From Hallerella porci (lineage in GTDB: Bacteria; Fibrobacterota; Fibrobacteria; Fibrobacterales; Fibrobacteraceae): 64,000 nucleotides of DNA. Of the stretch, positions 42,594 through 52,382 are shown piece by piece. The position numbers and the translations under genes are program-made. Location of the stretch: contig NZ_QGHD01000010.1 of assembly GCF_003148885.1 (NCBI RefSeq), forward strand, positions 5,219 through 69,218, in the 5' to 3' direction. The notes under the pieces are model-generated. The model was given only the letters and a program-made list of their open reading frames with translations. It did not search any database and was not told the origin of the DNA. How positions within the stretch are numbered: position 1 is the first letter of the stretch; every line of letters starts with the position of its first letter.

Positions 42594-43457
42594 ATGCTTA
42601 AAATCTTTTGGTGTTTGGTTTTTGCGCTCTTGTTTTGGGGCGTTGGCTGTGAAAATGCAGAAGTTTCGCTAGAAATGGCGGATGAAAATGTCGCCCAAGT
42701 GGAATTTTTGGATGTGGGGCAGGGGCTTTCGGTGCTTTTTTCGGTGAATGGGCGGAAAAATGCGGCGGTTTTTGATGTGGGGAATGATTCAACGGGATTT
42801 TGGGATTCGTTAAAGGTGCGAGGAATTCGCCATTTGGATTGGATTTTGGTGAGTCATTGGCACCGGGATCATGCGGGAAGCCTTTTGGAATGGGACGGAA
42901 CGGTCCAAGTGGATACTCTTTTTTATGGCGGCGATACGAGCGGCGTTTGGCTGCGCGACAGCGTTTTCTCGCTGGCGAAGAAGTGGAAAACGCCGACAGT
43001 TTCTGCGATTCGCGGGAAAATTCTCCCGTGCGATTTGTGGAAATGCAAAGTTTTATGGACGCCGGAATTTTCGTCGTGGGAAGGCAATAGCGCAAGTGCT
43101 GTGCTGCAAATTGCGGATGGAAAATCGCGGGCACTTTTCGTCGGCGATTTGGAACGCGATGCCGAAGAAGAATTGATGGAAATGTCTGCGGATTTGCGGG
43201 CAGAGCTTTTGCAAGTGGGACATCACGGTTCGAAGACGAGTTCGTCGCTCCCTTTCTTAGCGCAGGTTTCGCCGGCGGTTGCGGTGATTTCGGTGGGGAA
43301 GGGAAATGGCTACGGGCATCCGGCAAAGGAAACCATGCAGAAACTTTTCCGCGTCGTAGGCGATAGCAGCTGCATTTTGAGGACGGATTTAAGCGGCACG
43401 ATTGCGTTTGATTGGAAATGGGGAAAGGGAATTATGCGGAGAAATCAAGATGAATAA
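42594..43457 (+). CDS. Secreted ComEC-type metallo-beta-lactamase-fold lipoprotein
   Basis: 287 residues; GGAGGA precedes the ATG. N-terminus MLKIFWCLVFALLFWGVGCE is a lipoprotein signal (Cys 19). The rest matches the MBL domain at the end of ComEC: VEFLDVGQGLSVLFSVNG, FDVGN, VSHWHRDHAGSLL (metal site), LFVGDLERDAEEEL, GHHGSKTSSSLPFL, SVGKGNGYGHP. ComEC MBL domains degrade DNA strands; here it stands alone, without the membrane channel, anchored in the envelope. Nuclease activity is an inference. It overlaps the next gene. Confidence 0.82.
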   Translation: MLKIFWCLVFALLFWGVGCENAEVSLEMADENVAQVEFLDVGQGLSVLFSVNGRKNAAVFDVGNDSTGFWDSLKVRGIRHLDWILVSHWHRDHAGSLLEWDGTVQVDTLFYGGDTSGVWLRDSVFSLAKKWKTPTVSAIRGKILPCDLWKCKVLWTPEFSSWEGNSASAVLQIADGKSRALFVGDLERDAEEELMEMSADLRAELLQVGHHGSKTSSSLPFLAQVSPAVAVISVGKGNGYGHPAKETMQKLFRVVGDSSCILRTDLSGTIAFDWKWGKGIMRRNQDE

Positions 43458-43869
43458 TCGGAGTCAAATTTTCTACATTTTTCGCATGAAAAAATTTTCG
43501 CTTACGATTTTATTTTTGGCGGCCGCTTTGTTTGCAGAACCCGCAGAAACGATAGAAAGCGTGAATGCGGATTCTTCGGAAAAAGTCAATTCTCTTTCGG
43601 ACTCGGCGCAGACATTTTCTGCGGGCTTAGCCGCATCGGAAAAAGATTCTTCGGCTGTGGTTTCGCTCGCTCCGGCAGAAACTTGCCCGTCGGATTCCAT
43701 TCTTTCGGCGAATTATGCGAATTGTCAGCAAGCATTAAAAATTGTCGTGAATGCGCAAATGGATGCGAATAACGGCGGCCGCGATCGTTCGATGGAAATG
43801 GCTCGGACAGCGGGATCATTCCTCGGCGGCGCTTTAATCGGATTCCTCATCGGTTGGCTGTTGCTTTAA
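43450..43869 (+). CDS. Small exported protein with glycine-zipper-like C-terminal helix
   Basis: 139 residues from the ATG at 43450, which has GGAG eight bases upstream and overlaps the previous stop; a shorter start at 43486 (MKKFSLTILFLAAALFA) gives a textbook signal peptide but no ribosome-binding site. Ser/Ala-rich mature region, two Cys, and a C-terminal membrane helix with Gly spacing (SFLGGALIGFLIGWLLL). No family recognised. Confidence 0.65.
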   Translation: MNNRSQIFYIFRMKKFSLTILFLAAALFAEPAETIESVNADSSEKVNSLSDSAQTFSAGLAASEKDSSAVVSLAPAETCPSDSILSANYANCQQALKIVVNAQMDANNGGRDRSMEMARTAGSFLGGALIGFLIGWLLL

Positions 43870-43900
43870 TTCCGCATTTTTTATTAAATTATTCCTCACT

Positions 43901-44818
43901 ATGAATTTTTACAAACTTTCCGTTCACGTTGAAGGTTCGTCGAAGACACACTTTGTGCGTCTCCCCGAATTTTTCGGGCGTGTTCTTCGGGTGGGAAAGG
44001 TTGTGGTCGTGTTGGGAATTGCGCTGCTCGTTTTGCAGGTCGGCGTTTTATCGTCTTATGATTTTTTGAAAAATCGGACAATCGGCAGCCGAACATCGCT
44101 CATTAAAAAATTGAACAAGGAACAAGCGCGTCTAGATTCGCTGAATCTTCAAATGGAATCGCGCTTTGCAAATGAAGATTTGCTGCATTATAAATTTGGA
44201 CTGAATCCGACGGATCGTTCTGCGCGGGAAATGGCAATCGGCGGACCAGAAAGTCCCGATGTCCGCTTAAAGCGTTCTGCAAATCCGATTTTAGATTATT
44301 CGATGCTCCTCAAAGAAAAGACGGAACAGTTCCGCGCCAAAGCATTTGAAAATGAACGCAGTTTCTCGGAAGTGGCGGGATTCGTCGGGCAGCAATACGC
44401 CCATTGGAAACACGTGCCGTCGATTTCTCCGACAACAGGACGTTACGCTTCGGCATTTGGCAGCCGCATTCACCCGATTACAGGCGTCGGCAGAATGCAT
44501 AATGGCATCGATATTTCGAATAGCAAATGGACGCCGATTTATGCGACCGCAGACGGTGTCGTCACCATTTCGCGTTTCAGTGAATCGTTTGGCAATTACG
44601 TCGCCATCGATCACGGCAACGGATTTGTCACCAAATACGCTCACATGCAATCGTCCTCGGTCAAGCAAGGACAATTTGTGAAGCGTTATCAATTAGTTGG
44701 GTATATGGGAAACACAGGCCTTTCGGCCGGACCGCATTTGCATTATGAGGTCTGGTTCAATGCGAAGGCAGAAAACCCGCTTCGTTATATTCTCCCTGGA
44801 GAATACGCGGTTCAGTAA
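43901..44818 (+). CDS. M23-family (LytM-type) peptidoglycan peptidase
   Basis: 305 residues. One membrane helix (about 28-50), a coiled-coil-like segment (about 60-90), a linker, and an M23 domain (about 180-295): GRMHNGIDISNSKWTPIYATADG with His and Asp zinc ligands, GNYVAIDHGNGFVTKYAHM, and GPHLHYEVWFN with the HxH ligand. The complete zinc site suggests active cleavage of peptide cross-links during growth or division. Likely cell-envelope remodelling. Confidence 0.93.
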   Translation: MNFYKLSVHVEGSSKTHFVRLPEFFGRVLRVGKVVVVLGIALLVLQVGVLSSYDFLKNRTIGSRTSLIKKLNKEQARLDSLNLQMESRFANEDLLHYKFGLNPTDRSAREMAIGGPESPDVRLKRSANPILDYSMLLKEKTEQFRAKAFENERSFSEVAGFVGQQYAHWKHVPSISPTTGRYASAFGSRIHPITGVGRMHNGIDISNSKWTPIYATADGVVTISRFSESFGNYVAIDHGNGFVTKYAHMQSSSVKQGQFVKRYQLVGYMGNTGLSAGPHLHYEVWFNAKAENPLRYILPGEYAVQ

Positions 44819-44835
44819 ACCCGTAAAATTCATTC

Positions 44836-46275
44836 ATGAAGTTGCTTCTTTTGGCGGCGCTTGCCGCTTGGGAAGCGTGTCCTTATTTTTCTGAAATTCT
44901 TCCCGATCCGCAGGAAGTGGAAGATGCGCGTGGGGAATTTGCAGAAATTCGTTTGCCCGAAAAATTTCGGCGGGGCACGCTTTCGGTGGTTAATGAACAA
45001 AAAAAAGTTTGGAGCGGAATTGTATCCGATACGGTAAAGCGAATTTTGCTGATTCGCGATACGAGTCTGTGTCCGCTGCTAAAAGGTTTGCTCTGTCGCC
45101 CTTTGACGGGAACGGCTCTTCCCAATTCTCGTGAAGCGATGTGGACTTTATCGTCGCCATCGTGTGCGGATACTGCCAAACTTCCGATTCCCAAAGCGGG
45201 GGAATCCTTTGTGCGAAGCGGCGAAGCTTTTGATGCATGGGAATGGGAAAAGCCTTCGCCCGGAATTCCGAATGGAATTTTTGAAAAAGGCATCGTCGAT
45301 TGTCATTTAAATATCGACACGTTGATTTATGCAGAAAATGGTTGGCGCGGCGAGTGGACTCTTTCCGGTTGCGATTCCGCAGAAATTGATGCCAAGTTTT
45401 CGGGAATTACAGCATTTGCCGAAAAGGAATGGCGCGGGACGCTTTTCCGCGGAGTGCGTTCGCCGTTTTTTACTTATCTCACGGCGGATGCGTTTCATTT
45501 GACGGTGAAACTTCCCGAAGATGATGTGCCCGGGAATGATTTTGTGGATTCGCTTTTTGCAAAACCGGGCGCTTTTCCGGTGCGCTTTACCGAAGTGCAT
45601 CCTTGTCCCGAAGAAGGCATGCCCGAATGGATTGAAATTTACAATCCCGCATTACGAGAAGTTTCGCTTGCGCAGATGAGTTTGTGCAAAGACAAAACGC
45701 AATTTCCTAGCGCCGTTTCCATCCAAAAACACGAAAGCATTGTCCTCGCCAAAGATACCGCAGCGATGCGTCTTTATGTCGGAAATTCCGAAGTTAAAAT
45801 TTTGCCGGTGAATTTTGGCTACTTGAAAAATGCAGCGGATAGTCTTTACCTTTGCTACGGAAAGGAAAAAGTCGATTCGGTTTTCTGGGGAAAGCTCACG
45901 CAAATTCAACCGAAATGCCCCGCGGGATTTGCGGTAGCCTCAGGACGAAGCGAAGACAGTCCGGGATTTCAAACGCCGGGAAGCCTTGCCCGCGATACCG
46001 CGTTACCGTTTCAAGTCGAATGGAATGCCCGCGTTTTTTCGCGGAAAAAGTCTGCGAATCCGTTGATGGTGCGCATCCGTTCGGAATTATCGGTGACCGT
46101 GGAATTGATTTCGGGAAAGGGAGATTTGCTTTGGAAAAAGGAATTACCCGCCGAAGCGAGCGGAAATGCGTGGACCGAAATTCCGCTTTTGCAAAAAGGA
46201 TTTCCGGGCGCTAATTTTTTACGATTTTCCGCGGGCTCGCATGAAAAGCGCGTCGGCGTTGTGCTGAGGCCGTAA
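44836..46275 (+). CDS. Secreted protein with lamin-tail-like domains
   Basis: 479 residues with a short N-terminal signal (KLLLLAALAAWEA). Two segments look like lamin-tail domains: YFSEILPDPQEVEDARGEFAEIRL near the N-terminus, and VRFTEVHPCPEEGMPEWIEIYNPALREVSLAQMSLCKD with SIVLAKDTAAM around 250-320. These domains in bacteria sit on surface or secreted proteins. The C-terminal 90 residues are beta-rich. It forms a run with the preceding M23 gene (17-base gap) and the following barrel-like gene (overlapping TAATG). Confidence 0.7.
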   Translation: MKLLLLAALAAWEACPYFSEILPDPQEVEDARGEFAEIRLPEKFRRGTLSVVNEQKKVWSGIVSDTVKRILLIRDTSLCPLLKGLLCRPLTGTALPNSREAMWTLSSPSCADTAKLPIPKAGESFVRSGEAFDAWEWEKPSPGIPNGIFEKGIVDCHLNIDTLIYAENGWRGEWTLSGCDSAEIDAKFSGITAFAEKEWRGTLFRGVRSPFFTYLTADAFHLTVKLPEDDVPGNDFVDSLFAKPGAFPVRFTEVHPCPEEGMPEWIEIYNPALREVSLAQMSLCKDKTQFPSAVSIQKHESIVLAKDTAAMRLYVGNSEVKILPVNFGYLKNAADSLYLCYGKEKVDSVFWGKLTQIQPKCPAGFAVASGRSEDSPGFQTPGSLARDTALPFQVEWNARVFSRKKSANPLMVRIRSELSVTVELISGKGDLLWKKELPAEASGNAWTEIPLLQKGFPGANFLRFSAGSHEKRVGVVLRP

Positions 46276-47009
46276 TGCGTCGCTGGATTTGGATTGGACT
46301 GTTTGCGATTTGTGCCTTCGCCGATGTGCGTGTGCCGTTACCTTGGTCAGCGGGCATTTGGGAAACGGACGCAAATCCCGCTAAAAAATGGGAAGGCTTT
46401 CGCTTGGGACTTCTGTGGACGGAACCGATGGAAGATGTTGATTACGAAGTCGTCGGCTTTGCTGCAGAATGGGGCGGAAAACGCTACCGCTTACAAACGG
46501 TTTTTGTGAGCGCTTTTTTGGATTCCATTTACCGCAGCGAAAATTTCGAACTTTCGGGCGCATTGCATTGGAATCGATTTTCCATCGGCGCGGGCGGAAC
46601 TGCGGAAATTCAAATCGTTCCCGGCGAAGCTTCGTGGGCGCGTTTCGTCGGGCGCACCGGAATTTCTGCGGAATTGATTTCGCACATTTCGGTGGGAGCG
46701 TGGGGAATTTTTCCGAGCGATTTCGAAGAGAATTCTTACGGCGGTGAAATTTTTTGGGAACCGAGCTCAAATTTTCGCAGCGGAATTGCTTCGCTTTATC
46801 GAAAGCCAAAAGGCTGGATGTTTGGATTCATGCAAAAAATGCGTTTAGGCGTGCTCGAATTTCAAGGCGAAGTCGTCTTTCCGGGACCGAAAATCGGCGT
46901 TGGCATAGCGTTCAACTGGGAAGGAATCGGCGCAAGCTTCGGCGTTCACCGCGATGCGGATTATATGAATTCAAAAATGGCGGGACTTTTTTGGAATCGT
47001 GAAAAGTAA
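46275..47009 (+). CDS. Exported protein, beta-rich, probable outer-membrane protein
   Basis: 244 residues with signal peptide MRRWIWIGLFAICAFA. The mature part shows alternating hydrophobic/aromatic strands (FRLGLLWTEP, YEVVGFAAEWGG, FELSGALHWNRFSIGAGG, GASFGVHRDADYM), as in outer-membrane barrels, although the final residue is Lys rather than Phe. No family recognised. The start overlaps the previous stop. Confidence 0.6.
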   Translation: MRRWIWIGLFAICAFADVRVPLPWSAGIWETDANPAKKWEGFRLGLLWTEPMEDVDYEVVGFAAEWGGKRYRLQTVFVSAFLDSIYRSENFELSGALHWNRFSIGAGGTAEIQIVPGEASWARFVGRTGISAELISHISVGAWGIFPSDFEENSYGGEIFWEPSSNFRSGIASLYRKPKGWMFGFMQKMRLGVLEFQGEVVFPGPKIGVGIAFNWEGIGASFGVHRDADYMNSKMAGLFWNREK

Positions 47010-47061
47010 AATTAAATTATCCTAACAACAAAAATTCGTAAGTTTTGGTAAATTTTGAGGC

Positions 47062-47928
47062 ATGATGGATTTGGCTTTTTTAGCTTTTGCGATATTCTTC
47101 TTTTTTACGACGATTATTTTGCTCGTTCAAATTCTTCCGTTAAAACGGAAAGTGGATTTGATCGATTTAATCGACAAAAAAACGAAGAGTTTACTCGCTA
47201 TTATCGACGCGGATTCTTTTCATGTGCTTTCGGCATCGGCTGCACTGCGGCAAGTGCTTGGTTTCTCGTCCGAAGAATTGAAACAGCACAGTATGCGGGA
47301 ATTTATTTTTCCTGACGATGAAAAATTGTTGAATACCGCTCTCGAATCTTCGCTGAATAAAGATAAAACCGGTTATGCGGGCGAAACGACAATCGAACAT
47401 CTGCGGCTTCGTTTAAAAGACGTGCGTTATGGTTGGCAGTGGTATGAACTGTTTGGATTTTTCACGACGTATAATTCCAAGCGGATTTTGTGCTGCACTT
47501 ATATGCCGTTAAACGAACAGATTTTGACGAAAGCCGATTTGATTGAAAAAGAAAATTTGCTAAAAGTTTTGATGAATAATTCTTTTGGGATTATTTGGAC
47601 GATGGATTGTTTGTCGCGGCAGTTGATGCTTTTAACGCCGATTTCGCGGGAACGTTTTGGCATCGACGATCATCCGATTGGAGCGATTACATCGAACGAA
47701 GAAGTTTTTACCGCCGACACCTTGCAGAGATTTCGGGCGATGATAAATCAGCGCATTGAACTTTTGGCGAGCAACGGCGAAGAACGCGATTTGCCACAAG
47801 ATTTAGAAATTACCGTGCAAAATCGAGACGGCTCTACGGTGAATATGATTACGCGCAGCACTCTCGAAAAAAATGATTTGGGCAAATATATTTTATACGG
47901 CATTAGCCTAGTGGTTCCGAAAAAATGA
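47062..47928 (+). CDS. Membrane-anchored double-PAS protein without output domain
   Basis: 288 residues. One N-terminal helix (MMDLAFLAFAIFFFFTTIILL). A first PAS domain (about 45-160: LLAIIDADSFHVLSASAALRQ, LGFSSEELKQHSMREFIFPDD) is followed by a short linker and a second, weaker PAS-like domain (about 170-285: NNSFGIIWTMDCLSRQLMLLT). No kinase, GGDEF or methyl-accepting domain is present, so any signal must pass to a partner protein. Overlaps ribD by four bases. Confidence 0.75.
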   Translation: MMDLAFLAFAIFFFFTTIILLVQILPLKRKVDLIDLIDKKTKSLLAIIDADSFHVLSASAALRQVLGFSSEELKQHSMREFIFPDDEKLLNTALESSLNKDKTGYAGETTIEHLRLRLKDVRYGWQWYELFGFFTTYNSKRILCCTYMPLNEQILTKADLIEKENLLKVLMNNSFGIIWTMDCLSRQLMLLTPISRERFGIDDHPIGAITSNEEVFTADTLQRFRAMINQRIELLASNGEERDLPQDLEITVQNRDGSTVNMITRSTLEKNDLGKYILYGISLVVPKK

Positions 47929-48956
47929 TTTTTTTGCAAGAAGCTTTTGAAGAAGCTTTAAAGGCGGTGGGAGTTTCGTTTCCGAATCCCGCTGTCGGTG
48001 CCGTCGTTGTAAAAGAGGGAAAAATTGTCGGGCGCGGGCATACGCAAGTGGTGCATGGGCCGCACGCCGAAGTGATGGCGTTGCGCGATGCGGGCGAACT
48101 CGCGAATGGGGCGACTTTATTTGTGACTCTAGAACCGTGCTGTCATTACGGGCGAACTCCGCCGTGCACGAATGCGATTATCCAAGCGAAAATTCAGCGG
48201 GTCTTTTTTGCGCATCGCGATCCGAATCCGCTTGTTTTAGGGAAAAGCGAACGCATTTTAGCGGACGCCGGAATCGTTTCGGAATATGTTGAACCGCCGC
48301 AAGAATTTTTGCGCTACTACGAAGCTTACGATTACTTTGTGAAGTATCAGCGTCCGTTTATCGAATTGAAAATTGCAGAATCCGCAGACGGTTTCATCGC
48401 AAACGCAGACCGTGCGCCGGTACAAATTTCGGGCAACGAGGCTTCGATTTGGACCGCGAAATGGCGGCGCACTGCGGAATGTATTTTAATCGGCGGAGGA
48501 ACTGCACTCGCGGATAATCCGCGTTTAACTGTCCGCGGTGTTTGCGGCAATTCTCCGCAGCGAATCGTTTTAGCGGGCGCACGCCTTCTTCCGCGGACTC
48601 TTCATCTTTTTGAAATGACTTCACCGAAGACAATTGTTTATAGCCGCATTCCGCAGCCCGATTTAAAAGAAATCGCCGAACTGAAAATTTTACCGAGCAA
48701 TGATTTTACCGAAAATTGGAAATGCATTCTCCGCGATTTGCAAGAAAAAGGCATTCACCGTTTAGCGGTAGAAACGGGCGCAACGTTAATGCAAAAGATT
48801 TTAAAAAGCGGTTTGTGGAATCGAATATACGTCATTCGTTCGCAAAAGAAATTGGGAAATGGACTCGCGTGGCGCTCAGGAAATGAGCCCGCGATGCAGT
48901 GCATTGAAAAATTTCAAGACGACGAAATTTTTTCAGCGATTCAAGAATTGCATTAA
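47925..48956 (+). CDS. ribD: Bifunctional riboflavin biosynthesis deaminase/reductase
   Basis: 343 residues. The N-terminal deaminase domain carries NPAVGAVVVKEGKIVGRGHT and GPHAEVMAL with zinc ligands in LEPCCHYGRTPPCTNAII. The C-terminal reductase domain (about 145-343) follows from RPFIELKIAESADGFIA. It catalyses the second and third steps from GTP to riboflavin. Other rib genes are not in the window. Confidence 0.94.
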   Translation: MIFLQEAFEEALKAVGVSFPNPAVGAVVVKEGKIVGRGHTQVVHGPHAEVMALRDAGELANGATLFVTLEPCCHYGRTPPCTNAIIQAKIQRVFFAHRDPNPLVLGKSERILADAGIVSEYVEPPQEFLRYYEAYDYFVKYQRPFIELKIAESADGFIANADRAPVQISGNEASIWTAKWRRTAECILIGGGTALADNPRLTVRGVCGNSPQRIVLAGARLLPRTLHLFEMTSPKTIVYSRIPQPDLKEIAELKILPSNDFTENWKCILRDLQEKGIHRLAVETGATLMQKILKSGLWNRIYVIRSQKKLGNGLAWRSGNEPAMQCIEKFQDDEIFSAIQELH

Positions 48957-50563
48957 AAATTGAAAATCATCGGCTTCAATTTGCCGTGATTACCCGCGCG
49001 GAAATAATAAAGTCCGGGCGCAAAATGGCGCAGTTCTTCGGCTTCGATGCAGAAATGCGTGCCGGTGTATTCTTGCTTTTTCGCAAGCTTTCCTGTGCGT
49101 GTGCGGATTTCGATGAAATGTTTATTCTCGGGAAGTTTCGCAAAACAAAGCGGTGTATCGCCGCGCCACGGGCTTGGATAACTGCGCATCGGCAGAGAAT
49201 CGTGGACGATTGGCGTTTGCGATTCTTCGTGAAGACGCGAGAGAATTAAAACTGCATTTTCGGAGTTGTCAATTTTCGTCGCAAGTTGAATAGCGGTAAT
49301 TGTATCGAGAGAATAAAATTGAACGGGCTTCGATTCGCCGTAAAGGGCGACGCTTGCGCGACCGCGGAAATTTTCTAAATCCGGAAAAGAATCCGAAGTG
49401 ATGCGATAATAAGCGATTGCGGGCGGAGTTAATGAAACTGTGTCAATTTTTGTCGGAAGAATTTTCGGTGTCGATTTCCAGCGAGGCGCATCTTCGGTAA
49501 AACGCAAACTCGAATCGTAAACAGCGCGCGAGCCCGAGAAGAAAAGGCGTTTCGCAAAATCATCAAAGGCAGAGTCGGGGTCAATTTTTTTTGATTGCAA
49601 TTCGGCAGCAAAAATATCTTCGAATAATGCGGTTTGATTTTTAGAATAGCGTTCCCAAAAATTTTTCCCGATTCGATTCCCGTAAAAATTTTCGTTGTAA
49701 AGTTCCCAAACGGCGATGCCGTAAGGAAATTGATTTTGATTAAAACTTTTCTGCATCGAAGAAAAGAAGGAAGGCAAATAAGCCCAATAATCATTGACAT
49801 CGGGCGCGCCGATTTCTTCTTGCGCAGTCGCGGACGCTTCAATCCAATAAGAAGTTTGATATTCTTCGGCAATATATGCGGTTTGAATCGCATGATAAAA
49901 TTCGTGAAATGCAGTTGCGCGTAATATCGGACCGAATTCTTCGGCGTAATTTTTTTGTGTTACCGAATTGATCATCGGTTGATTCGCCAAATAAAATGTG
50001 CAATGCGAATCGGTATCCATTAAATGCGGACTTTGTGCGGATGCAAAAATAAAATCGTTTTCAAAGACGATTTCTGTTTCATCGAGATTTTCTTCAAAAG
50101 AATAAGTCAGCGCATAACATTCGATAAATCCGCCGAAGAGAAATTGATTGCTGCGCATCGAAGTAATATCGACGACTTCAACAGGATATAAAAGAGAGTT
50201 ATTTTCTTTTTGAAAGTGATAAGTTTTCTTTTTTCCTTGGGGCGCTCGATAGCCGATTTTTTGGATGTAATAAGTCCACGCTTTTTCGAGGGAATTTGCG
50301 AGAGAATCGACGAAAATTTCGGTAGTCGCGTGAATGCCTTCGAGAACATAGAAAATGCGAAAATGTTCGGTGTCGCGAGTTTTTACAGCCGACGAATCGT
50401 AATAAAATTCAGCGTCGCAACTTGTCGTCGATTGATAAGCGACGCGGGCAGAGGCTGCATTTTTCACATAACGATTTTCTAAAATTTGCGCTCTTCCGCA
50501 GATCGGATCGGCAAAAATTGCCCCGACGAAAATTCCGAGGAGAAGGCAAATGAAGGCTTTCAT
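48953..50563 (-). CDS. Secreted zinc-metalloprotease-like protein
   Basis: 536 residues with signal peptide MKAFICLLLGIFVGAIFA. A gluzincin-type HExxH appears as TAFHEFYHAIQTAYIAEEY (about 230-248), with downstream WIEASATAQEEIGA supplying the third ligand Glu. The early block DTEHFRIFYVLEGIHATTEIFVDSLANSLEKAW is the usual N-terminal feature of MXAN_6640-like putative metalloproteases. The C-terminus is beta-rich and might be a sorting region. ATGA overlap with the UbiD gene upstream. Confidence 0.75.
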   Translation of the reverse strand: MKAFICLLLGIFVGAIFADPICGRAQILENRYVKNAASARVAYQSTTSCDAEFYYDSSAVKTRDTEHFRIFYVLEGIHATTEIFVDSLANSLEKAWTYYIQKIGYRAPQGKKKTYHFQKENNSLLYPVEVVDITSMRSNQFLFGGFIECYALTYSFEENLDETEIVFENDFIFASAQSPHLMDTDSHCTFYLANQPMINSVTQKNYAEEFGPILRATAFHEFYHAIQTAYIAEEYQTSYWIEASATAQEEIGAPDVNDYWAYLPSFFSSMQKSFNQNQFPYGIAVWELYNENFYGNRIGKNFWERYSKNQTALFEDIFAAELQSKKIDPDSAFDDFAKRLFFSGSRAVYDSSLRFTEDAPRWKSTPKILPTKIDTVSLTPPAIAYYRITSDSFPDLENFRGRASVALYGESKPVQFYSLDTITAIQLATKIDNSENAVLILSRLHEESQTPIVHDSLPMRSYPSPWRGDTPLCFAKLPENKHFIEIRTRTGKLAKKQEYTGTHFCIEAEELRHFAPGLYYFRAGNHGKLKPMIFNF

Positions 50564-52374
50564 CGCGAAGCCTTTTTTTGTGCGCGGAAAAGAATATCGC
50601 GGGCGAGACTCTCAATTTTTGCATCTTCTTCGACGGGCTTTTGCATTTGCGATTTCATGCGAGCATCGATGAGAAGCGGCGCGTCGCATTGCCAATGTTT
50701 TTGCTGAATATTTTCGTTAGCGCCGTAAATGTCTGCGGCGGGATCGCTGCGGGTAAATGTTACCCAAAGCCAGTTGTCGATATTTTTTGCAGCAAAGTGA
50801 GAATCGTCGGCGATGGTAATCAGCGGAAATTTTTCGCGACATGAAAAAGAAGAAATGGCGCGGGTCAGAGCGTGCATGTCTGCAGACGGTTTCGCTTGAA
50901 TCACGAGTGCACCGGGAAACGCCATTTTCGGATTGGAAAATCCTTCGGGCAAATGCAGCGAAGAAAATTCTTCTTCTGAATTTCCGAGAGTGCGAATTTT
51001 TTCACCGGCGGCAGCGAAGATAACTTTGGAACCGTGATTTAATGAACGCCCCGAATAATCGAGAGTGTCAATGGTTGTTTCGGTTTGAAAATGAACATCG
51101 CGATGAAATTGAATGCGTTCTAGAATGTGTATAAAGTAACTAACGACTTCTTTTGTGTGTAAATTTGGCGCATCTTCGCGGGCAGCGATGAACAGATATT
51201 TTGAAAGAGAAACTTGATTAAATCCGAGAAGCGCATTGGCTTCTTTTAAAAGTTCCATCGGCTCGCGATTTTGGATGTATGGCTGATAACGTTCACGTCC
51301 GATGGCGAGCAAAAGTGGATGCACGCCCGCAGCATCGACGGCGTTCATTTCTTCGATGCCGGGAACGGATGCGGGAACCATCGGCTTCACGAGTTCTGCG
51401 ATAAATTCTCCGAAAACAGAATCTTCTTGCGGCGGCCTGCCGACAGTTGTAAACGGATAAATCGCATTTTTTTTGCAGAAAACTTTTTTCACTTTTAAAT
51501 AAGGAAAATCGTGTTTCGCAGAATAATATCCGATGTGATCGCCGAAAGGTCCTTCGGGTTTTAACGTTTTCGCGATTTCACCTAAAATGCAAAAGTCCGC
51601 ATCGGCAGAAATGCGGTAGCCGTTCCATGTTGTGTAACGGAATCCGCGTCCGCCGAGAAGACCGGCAAAGATGAGCTCCGAAAGATTTGCAGGCATCGGC
51701 ATAATCGCTGCAAGAGTGTGCGCCGGAGGTCCGCCGAGCCAAATGCTAACGGAAAGCGGTTTCCCTTGAGCGATGGCCGCTTCGTGATGACGCGCGATGT
51801 CGCGTTCAATTTGATAATGCAAACCGCATTCGGCATTTTGCACGTAATCGTTTCCGGAAGTTTGAATGCGATACATGCCGAGATTGGATTTGAGCATGTT
51901 GCGTTCGCCGGGCATTTGCGAAAAGACTTGTGGCAAGGTGAGAAATGTGCCGCCGTCATCTTGGTGCAAACGGATTTGCGGAAGTTCGCTGAGTTGCGTT
52001 TCTTGTTCGAGAACGGGCGCTTTGAAAGTTTTTTTCGGAAGCGCAGAAATTCCTGCTTGCGGTAAAGAAAATAAATTTCGCGGACGGCGGAAAATTTCTG
52101 CGGGATTTGCGTGAAAGTCAATTGCAGCTTTGGCTGCGCACAATGTTTTTCGAAACAGAAAATGGGTGCGCTCTAAAGTGCCAAAAATATTTGCGGCTGC
52201 GCGAAATGGGGAATTTTGAACGTGCTCAAAAAGCAATGCAGGAAGTGCTTCGCGGGTAGCGATTTCTGCAATTTTGGGCATAAGCAAATCGGGCGAAACT
52301 TCTTCGGAAATGCGCAAAAGCATCCCGTGCTTTTCTAAATCCAAAAGCGCACTTTCTAACGATTTGTAAGGCAT
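50560..52374 (-). CDS. UbiD-family prenylated-FMN decarboxylase
   Basis: 604 residues, typical of UbiD. LPALLFEHVQNSPFRAAANIFG at the start, the prFMN and metal region (SNLGMYRIQ, SVSIWLGGPPAHTLA) and KPEGPFGDHIGYYSAKHDFP, then PFTTVGRPPQEDS. UbiD enzymes decarboxylate aromatic acids. With mqnC a few genes away this is most simply a menaquinone-pathway decarboxylase, but other substrates cannot be excluded. Confidence 0.88.
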   Translation of the reverse strand: MPYKSLESALLDLEKHGMLLRISEEVSPDLLMPKIAEIATREALPALLFEHVQNSPFRAAANIFGTLERTHFLFRKTLCAAKAAIDFHANPAEIFRRPRNLFSLPQAGISALPKKTFKAPVLEQETQLSELPQIRLHQDDGGTFLTLPQVFSQMPGERNMLKSNLGMYRIQTSGNDYVQNAECGLHYQIERDIARHHEAAIAQGKPLSVSIWLGGPPAHTLAAIMPMPANLSELIFAGLLGGRGFRYTTWNGYRISADADFCILGEIAKTLKPEGPFGDHIGYYSAKHDFPYLKVKKVFCKKNAIYPFTTVGRPPQEDSVFGEFIAELVKPMVPASVPGIEEMNAVDAAGVHPLLLAIGRERYQPYIQNREPMELLKEANALLGFNQVSLSKYLFIAAREDAPNLHTKEVVSYFIHILERIQFHRDVHFQTETTIDTLDYSGRSLNHGSKVIFAAAGEKIRTLGNSEEEFSSLHLPEGFSNPKMAFPGALVIQAKPSADMHALTRAISSFSCREKFPLITIADDSHFAAKNIDNWLWVTFTRSDPAADIYGANENIQQKHWQCDAPLLIDARMKSQMQKPVEEDAKIESLARDILFRAQKKASR

Positions 52375-52382
52375 GGGGGCTC

